DNA of 10,999 nt, taken from contig JAKSPR010000068.1 of NCBI GenBank assembly GCA_024404655.1, positions 1 to 10,999 of the forward strand, read 5' to 3'. The stretch is from Clostridia bacterium. Lineage in GTDB: Bacteria > Bacillota > Clostridia > Oscillospirales > CAG-272. A model generated the notes under the pieces. The model was not told where the DNA came from. It saw only the letters and a list, made by a program, of their open reading frames with translations, and did no database searches. Numbering within the stretch: position 1 is the first letter of the stretch; the number at the start of each line of letters is the position of its first letter. Of the stretch, positions 6,512 to 10,999 are shown in pieces. The position numbers and the translations under genes are program-made.

Positions 6512-6539
6512 GCGGCTGCAGTACTGTACTGTCAGCCGC
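6512..6539 (+). terminator. Terminator of the thi operon
   Basis: GCGGCTG (6512-6518) pairs with CAGCCGC (6533-6539), and the stem continues as CAGTA/TACTG (6519-6523/6527-6531) past one bulged T to a 3-nt loop. It starts 20 bases after the thiC stop and is followed by GATGTTATTTG, a moderate T-rich tail, with an A-rich run upstream (AAGGAAAAT) that could serve the opposite strand. Confidence 0.75.
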
Positions 6540-6568
6540 GATGTTATTTGTGTACCTGCCGTGGAAAA

Positions 6569-6585
6569 ATGCATATCTTATGCAT
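6569..6585. repeat. Short palindrome downstream of the thi operon
   Basis: ATGCATA (6569-6575) and TATGCAT (6579-6585) form a perfect 7-bp inverted repeat around a 3-base centre. It resembles an operator for a dimeric regulator upstream of the broken sigma-factor gene, but no promoter could be placed nearby and chance is possible in this AT-rich stretch. Confidence 0.3.
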
Positions 6586-6726
6586 ATGAATTGGAAAGAG
6601 AATGCTGACTTTCTGTAATAAATCGGGTTTCTCATTCGTTTTATGAATAGACAACAATCCAGAATATGATGTGTACTTATAAAAAAAGATAAAACCGGAT
6701 ACATCAACAGTATGGAGTAACACACA

Positions 6727-6951
6727 ATGATGGAATTTTACCTCGCCGCGATAGATGACCAAGGCGGAAACGATTCTGATCGGGATAAACTGACTTTTAT
6801 ATAATACCTACTATCAACTCATGATATCTGTTGTAGCAGATTATTTAATTGACAAAAGCAGTGCAGAAGATGTGGTGACAGTATCATGAAACTGATTCCG
6901 CATCTCTATACGATCGACATCTTTGATGACACATTAGCAGCAAAAGGTTAA
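6727..6951 (+). pseudogene. Broken sigma-70-family (ECF-like) sigma factor, region 2 only
   Basis: Three pieces in two frames join into the start of a sigma-70-family protein. Frame 1 from ATG 6727 gives 'MMEFYLAAIDD...DKLTFI' and then hits TAA at 6802. Frame 2 (6800-6883) gives 'YNTYYQLMISVVADYLID' followed by 'KSSAEDVV', the typical region 2.1-2.2 helix and 'AED.V' motif. Frame 1 again (6880-6951) gives 'SIMKLIPHLYTIDIFDD' and stops at 6949. The order, spacing and motif content match Clostridia sigma-70 proteins, which continue for more than 100 residues with regions 2.4 and 4; these are absent here. At least two frameshifts (about 6795-6802 and 6874-6880) plus truncation make a functional product very unlikely. 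A weak GGAG (6714-6717) precedes the start. The original gene may have controlled something lost from this locus. The family call is from motif recognition, not a database match. Confidence 0.7.
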
Positions 6952-7006
6952 ATACTCACTGTCGTAAAAACAAAGCAGAGGATTACAATAAGAGCGAACT
7001 GCAGTC

Positions 7007-7035
7007 TTGACGGTCACAGCTGTATATGGTATAAT
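7007..7035 (+). promoter_or_regulatory. Sigma-A promoter of the glycoside hydrolase gene at 7079
   Basis: TTGACG (7007-7012) and a perfect TATAAT (7030-7035) are separated by 17 bases, with an extended -10 TG (7027-7028). Transcription would begin near 7041-7043, leaving a leader of about 36 bases. No operator palindrome or catabolite site was recognised close to it. Confidence 0.8.
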
Positions 7036-7078
7036 AATGCCAATATCTGGGTAAACATAGCGTATAAGGAGTGCGAGT

Positions 7079-8998
7079 ATGAATCGGGAACAATACAGAA
7101 ACCCCACAAATGCGGACAGGCCATATATGATCCAGCACGCAGGGCAGAACTTTGAAACTGTGATCAAAGAGCTGGCACGCGCAGGATTCGGTGGTGTTGT
7201 GATGAACTGTGAGTGGCACACAAGCCAGAATGATACAAACCAATATCTTGAGGAAAAGTCTGATTTCGAAGATCTGGACCGCCGCATCGAAATCGCCGGA
7301 GCAGAGAACTTCGGTGTATGGCTGTACGATGAAAAGGGTTACCCGAGCGGCAGTGCAGACGGGCTCACGTTGGCATCGCACCCGGAGTATGAGGCAAAGG
7401 GCCTGGCTCAGCTGATCGCCGACGGTGATTTCACACTTCCAGACATTTATGATAAGATCGTGTATGCCTGTAAACGTGACGGAACTCCCGTTGCTTTTGA
7501 CACGCGGCATGCGAAGGGGGCAGAGCTCGTTTACGCAGTACGGACCGCATTTGAGGGCAGCCACGCAGAAAAGTGCGGTTGGGGCCCGCGCCGTTATCCG
7601 AATCTCATGAGCCACGAAGCAGTCCGTGCCTTCATCGACTGTACCTATGAGAAATACTTTGCCGAATTGAAGCATTTTTCTGAATTTCAAGCGCCCTTGA
7701 CAGATGAACCGAGCCTCATGAGCGGCTATGTCAACCTGCCGGCCCCCATGACGGATGCCCTGGTCGCATGGGAGGACTCTCTGCCGGATGTTTATCTGCA
7801 AACAAACGGAGTATCTCTGTATCCGACACTGCCCGCGGTCTTTTCCGAGGACGAATCTGTCCATATCGAAAAGATCCGCTTCTGGGAAACGGTGGGAAAC
7901 ATGGTCTGTTCTGCTTACTTTGAACAGATCGCCGACTGGTGTACGGCGCGCGGTCTCCCGTTCTCCGGTCATTGCCTGCTTGAGGAGTGTATCGACGAGC
8001 ATGTTCCGCTGTACGGTAAGCTTGTCCAGTGTCTCAAGGCTTTCACGTGGCCTGGTGTTGATATCCTGACAGGAGACCCGAAAGACTACGAGGGCAAAGA
8101 ATTTCCGTACTATATGGCGGCCCAGTACGTCGGCGGTGCAGCGCGCATGACAGGCCGGACGCAGAATGTCATGGTAGAAATCTGTCCGATTCAACGCGGT
8201 CAGCGTGATTATACCTTTGAGGAAGAGCGCGGGACTATGAATAAGATTTTCTTCTCAGGCATTAACCACATCAATTCTTATCTGACCGCATCCCGTCTCG
8301 GAGACAACTTCAAAGAGTATGCCGCCCACGCCGCCCGTGTGACACATGTCCTGCGCAGCGCTGTATGGGACGGCCGCATTGGTATGTATTATCCCATAGA
8401 GACGGTGCAGGGTGTATTCCGTCCGTCTCGTCTCGGCGTCAACTGCGGTGCCTACACGGGGCGAGAGGCACAGACCTGCATGAAGTCCATCAATGATCTG
8501 ACGCTGGAGCTGCGTCGTGAAGCGCTGGACAGCACGGTAGTCGATGCTCAATGGATCCGGGAGGCCAATATATCGGACGGATGTCTGTCGGCCAATGGAC
8601 TGATTATCGGCACACTGATCCTGCCGAATGCACTTTATCTTCCGAAAGACGTTTCTGATAAGTTGGCAGAGTGGCAGAAGCATGGCGGGCATCTCATCTT
8701 CACCGATGGTGCGCCGGAAGGTTTTTCTGTCTGTCCCGATCCCATTGCCGCTGCAAAGGCTTTCAATCCGCCGGATATGATCGTGGAGGGAGTGGAGACC
8801 GGTTCCGTCTGGATCAACGCATGGCTGTGTGAGGGAAAGCGCATCTGGTATATTCTCAATACCGCCGCTGTTCCGCAGACGCTGACGCTGCGCCGCGAAG
8901 GTGCGTTTACCATCTGGAACAATAATACCGGTGAGATCACGGAGTGCCATACGGTCACCGTGGATGGTTACTCATCGATCTTTGCCGTCAGCGAGTGA
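7079..8998 (+). CDS. Putative glycoside hydrolase, GH106-like
   Basis: A 639-residue protein without signal peptide or membrane segment, so probably cytoplasmic. ATG 7079 is supported by AAGGAG (7066-7071) seven bases upstream and the strong promoter at 7007. The N-terminal two thirds look like a TIM-barrel hydrolase: 'GGVVMNCEWH', then 'YDEKGYPSGSADG' (83-95), a pattern seen in GH106 alpha-L-rhamnosidases and relatives as 'DE.gyPSG.AGG'. 'TDEPSL' (208-213) and 'GHCLLEE' (297-303) carry acidic residues at positions where catalytic or metal-binding carboxylates are expected. Residues from about 530 ('LILPNALYLP', 'GGHLIFTDG') resemble the Rossmann-like domain that follows the barrel in GH42-type enzymes, followed by a small beta-rich tail. 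It is shorter than typical GH106 proteins (often over 1,000 residues). Substrate is unknown; rhamnosides or other deoxy-sugar glycosides are a guess from the motif. The next gene, a GH95-like hydrolase, supports a role in oligosaccharide breakdown. Confidence 0.6.
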   Translation: MNREQYRNPTNADRPYMIQHAGQNFETVIKELARAGFGGVVMNCEWHTSQNDTNQYLEEKSDFEDLDRRIEIAGAENFGVWLYDEKGYPSGSADGLTLASHPEYEAKGLAQLIADGDFTLPDIYDKIVYACKRDGTPVAFDTRHAKGAELVYAVRTAFEGSHAEKCGWGPRRYPNLMSHEAVRAFIDCTYEKYFAELKHFSEFQAPLTDEPSLMSGYVNLPAPMTDALVAWEDSLPDVYLQTNGVSLYPTLPAVFSEDESVHIEKIRFWETVGNMVCSAYFEQIADWCTARGLPFSGHCLLEECIDEHVPLYGKLVQCLKAFTWPGVDILTGDPKDYEGKEFPYYMAAQYVGGAARMTGRTQNVMVEICPIQRGQRDYTFEEERGTMNKIFFSGINHINSYLTASRLGDNFKEYAAHAARVTHVLRSAVWDGRIGMYYPIETVQGVFRPSRLGVNCGAYTGREAQTCMKSINDLTLELRREALDSTVVDAQWIREANISDGCLSANGLIIGTLILPNALYLPKDVSDKLAEWQKHGGHLIFTDGAPEGFSVCPDPIAAAKAFNPPDMIVEGVETGSVWINAWLCEGKRIWYILNTAAVPQTLTLRREGAFTIWNNNTGEITECHTVTVDGYSSIFAVSE

Positions 8999-9022
8999 AC
9001 GACGTTCAGAAAGATGGAAGTG

Positions 9023-9065
9023 CCAGAACAAAACATGATATAAGAGTACTCTTGTTTTGTTCTGG
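9023..9065. repeat. 13-bp inverted repeat with nested palindrome between two hydrolase genes
   Basis: CCAGAACAAAACA (9023-9035) and TGTTTTGTTCTGG (9053-9065) are a perfect 13-bp inverted repeat. Its spacer contains, and shares one base with, a perfect 12-bp palindrome AAGAGTACTCTT (9042-9053). It lies 24 bases after the stop at 8998 and ends five bases before the ribosome binding site of the following gene. As RNA it could terminate or attenuate readthrough, or guard the 3' end of the upstream message; as DNA it could be an operator. The lack of a clean T-run after the stem makes simple termination less likely. Confidence 0.6.
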
Positions 9066-9080
9066 AAACGGAGAAGCAAA

Positions 9081-10999
9081 ATGAAAAAACAAATGATAAT
9101 GCGATATCCGACAACGTGGCATGGCGAAATGTGGCGTGAAGGCGCACCATGCGGAAATGGAATTCTCGGGGCTTTAGTATATGGCGCAGTTGACAGAGAA
9201 ATCATAGCAATCAATCATACAAGATTATGGAGCGGCGGAAGAATCTGCAATATTCCTGATGTATCAGACCGTGTTGAAAAAGTCAGAGAGTATCTTGATG
9301 AAAACAGACCGGATCTTGCAAACAGTGTATTGTCTTCCGCATTAAGAGAAAAAGGCTATGATCCTGCTTTTATGAGCTTAAAGCCATTATGTGATATCAA
9401 AATCAATCGAATCAACCCGAAACCTATATTTGGATATGAGCGTGTTGTTGATTTTGAAAAAGCTGAGGTCAGACTTTCATGGGACGAGAACGGATGCAAA
9501 TATGTACGCAATACCTTTGTCTCAAGAGATAACGGCCTTTGCTATGTAAAAATGACATGCTCACAAAAGGGAAGAATCAGTACTGATATTTCTCTTGATG
9601 TTCATGACAGAGAGACCATACATTCAGATAGCGTTGGCGGCATAAGGAACGAAATACAGAACGATGTTATCATTTATTCCGGTGAGAATGAAAGTGTCTA
9701 TTTTCCGGCAAACGGTGACTATGGCGCAGTAATGCGCGTAGTTTCGCATGGCGGGGCGAAAAGAACCATTAACAACAGAATCATCGTTGAAGGCGCTGAT
9801 GAGGTTACACTGATTTTAGGTGTATTTGTCGGTGATAACAGAGAGAAAGCAATAGACAGACTGGTTTCGGAAATAAAAAATGCTTCAGAGTATGATACTG
9901 CACTCACAGCCCATGAAACCAGACACAGAGCGTTGTTTGACGGAGCTGATTTCGAGCTTACAGCAAACACGAATGAGCTTCACTCAAATGAAGAACTTCT
10001 GCTTGATGCGTTTACCAACGGCATGTCAAACGAATTGTGTGAGACGCTGTATCATTACGGCAGATATCTTCTTGTGTGCTCAACAGGAACACCCAAAGAA
10101 AATGCGCTGCCTACTCATCTTATTGGTTTATGGAATGGTACATACAGCTGTTTCTGGGCATTCCACATGTTCAATGTAAACTTTGAGATGATATACTGGC
10201 AGGCCCTTTCATCAAACAGACCTGAACTTCTCCGCACAGCGCTTGACTATGTGGAATCGTTTATGGATGATTACAGAGAAAATGCGGAAAAGATATTCGG
10301 ATGCCATGGCATCTATATTGATTCCGTAAACACACCTGAAAGCGGAAAAGCAGCATGCCTTGCAGACCATATTATCAACTGGACAGCAGGCGCAGCATGG
10401 TTAAGCCAGCATTTCTATGATTATTACAGATACACCGGTGACAGAGATTACCTGGTAAATCACGCTCTGCCGTTCATGTATGAAAGCGCATTGTTCTATG
10501 AGGATTTTCTCAAAGATAAGAACGGATATCTTGAATTTGCGCCGTCAACATCACCCGAAAATGTTGCTTTGAATGTGTCAGGTGAATTAAACAGCTCTGC
10601 ACAGGTATCAAAGAACGCATCAATGGATATTGCAGCCGTAAGAGAATTACTCACTAATCTTATTGAAGCAACAAATGAGACAGGATTGTATTCAGAGAAA
10701 AAAGAAACATGGAACAGAATGCTCGATAAACTCCCTGAATATAAGTATAATCCTGATGGTTCGCTGAAGGAATGGGCTGATGATTTCTATATTGACAACA
10801 ATCATCATCGCCATCACAGCCACATGTATGGCATATTCCCGGGTCATAGCTTTGAAAAGGGAAGCCGTGAGTATGAGGGAGCAGTAAAAGCGGAAGACAA
10901 CAGAATTGATATAGGAATGTCGGATCAGTCATCCTGGTCCTTGGTGTTTATGTCCTGCGTGAATGCTCGTCTTGGAAGAGCAAAAGAAGCATTGTTTGC
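9081..10999 (+). CDS. GH95-family glycoside hydrolase (alpha-L-fucosidase type), 3' truncated by window
   Basis: Open from ATG 9081 to the end of the window, 639 full codons with no stop; the family usually runs to about 700-800 residues, so most is present. GGAG (9070-9073) seven bases upstream fixes the start. The N-terminus has no signal peptide, indicating a cytoplasmic enzyme. The N-terminal domain shows 'GAPCGNGILGALVYGAV' and 'LWSGG', matching the GH95 'PlGNGr.GAMv.G...LWsGG' signature. The (alpha/alpha)6 barrel shows 'GLWN' followed by 'HMFNVNFEMIYW' (362-373; Asn365 and Asn367 match the paired asparagines of the GH95 active site), 'STSPEN' with Glu493 at the general-acid position, 'HHRHHSHMYGIFPG' (575-588) and 'GMSDQSSWSL' (612-620). 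Known members remove alpha-L-fucose or alpha-L-galactose from plant or mucin glycans by inversion; which applies here is unclear. It is markedly more AT-rich than the genes before it. Confidence 0.82.
   Translation, partial: MKKQMIMRYPTTWHGEMWREGAPCGNGILGALVYGAVDREIIAINHTRLWSGGRICNIPDVSDRVEKVREYLDENRPDLANSVLSSALREKGYDPAFMSLKPLCDIKINRINPKPIFGYERVVDFEKAEVRLSWDENGCKYVRNTFVSRDNGLCYVKMTCSQKGRISTDISLDVHDRETIHSDSVGGIRNEIQNDVIIYSGENESVYFPANGDYGAVMRVVSHGGAKRTINNRIIVEGADEVTLILGVFVGDNREKAIDRLVSEIKNASEYDTALTAHETRHRALFDGADFELTANTNELHSNEELLLDAFTNGMSNELCETLYHYGRYLLVCSTGTPKENALPTHLIGLWNGTYSCFWAFHMFNVNFEMIYWQALSSNRPELLRTALDYVESFMDDYRENAEKIFGCHGIYIDSVNTPESGKAACLADHIINWTAGAAWLSQHFYDYYRYTGDRDYLVNHALPFMYESALFYEDFLKDKNGYLEFAPSTSPENVALNVSGELNSSAQVSKNASMDIAAVRELLTNLIEATNETGLYSEKKETWNRMLDKLPEYKYNPDGSLKEWADDFYIDNNHHRHHSHMYGIFPGHSFEKGSREYEGAVKAEDNRIDIGMSDQSSWSLVFMSCVNARLGRAKEALF

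Noticed and set aside
6983..8194. 403-residue open frame on the minus strand
   Set aside because: It is antisense to the hydrolase gene at 7079 and its promoter, with no ribosome binding site or recognisable motif.
1550..9020. Shared AAAGATGGAAGT near 1550 and 9010 as insertion-element ends
   Set aside because: Only about a dozen bases match, in the same orientation, with no terminal inverted repeats or transposase between; chance is more likely.

Overview
The window looks like a chromosomal segment from an anaerobic gut or rumen Bacillota, most likely class Clostridia near Ruminococcus/Oscillospiraceae. The grounds are strong AGGAGG-type ribosome binding sites, a TPP riboswitch with an intrinsic terminator, a ThiW-type ECF substrate-binding protein, the short (434-residue) form of ThiC, a large protein of bacterial Ig-like repeats, and cytoplasmic plant- or mucin-glycan hydrolases. 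The taxonomic placement is inference; no rRNA or other marker is present.

Layout, all on the + strand. (1) 1-1449 is the C-terminal part of a large repeat protein with five Ig-like domains; its beginning lies upstream of the window. It is followed by an 11-bp hairpin. (2) 1450-2091 is a long control region: a near-consensus extended -10 promoter, a complete TPP riboswitch, a perfect intrinsic terminator, and then about 200 nt of unexplained, apparently structured leader. (3) 2092-6491 is a five-gene thiamin operon, thiW-thiM-thiE-thiD-thiC, closed by a strong hairpin. (4) 6492-7078 holds a terminator, a small palindrome, a broken sigma-70-family gene (6727-6951) that keeps only region 2, and a near-consensus promoter. 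(5) 7079-8998 is a 639-residue protein resembling glycoside hydrolases of the GH106 type. (6) 9081-10999 is the first 639 codons of a GH95-type alpha-L-fucosidase or related enzyme that runs off the end of the window.

The thi genes form a coherent pathway. ThiC makes HMP-P and ThiD phosphorylates it to HMP-PP. ThiW is expected to bring in the thiazole alcohol, ThiM phosphorylates it, and ThiE joins the two halves into thiamin phosphate. No thiazole biosynthesis gene (thiG, thiS, thiF, thiH) is in the cluster, so the operon looks built for de novo pyrimidine plus salvaged thiazole, shut off by TPP through the riboswitch. The two hydrolases lack signal peptides and would act on imported oligosaccharides. 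They differ sharply in base composition, so they may have different histories.

The least explained piece is the leader between the riboswitch terminator and thiW (about 1865-2070). It has several helices, a possible pseudoknot, three GGAACC copies and an in-frame alternative start.
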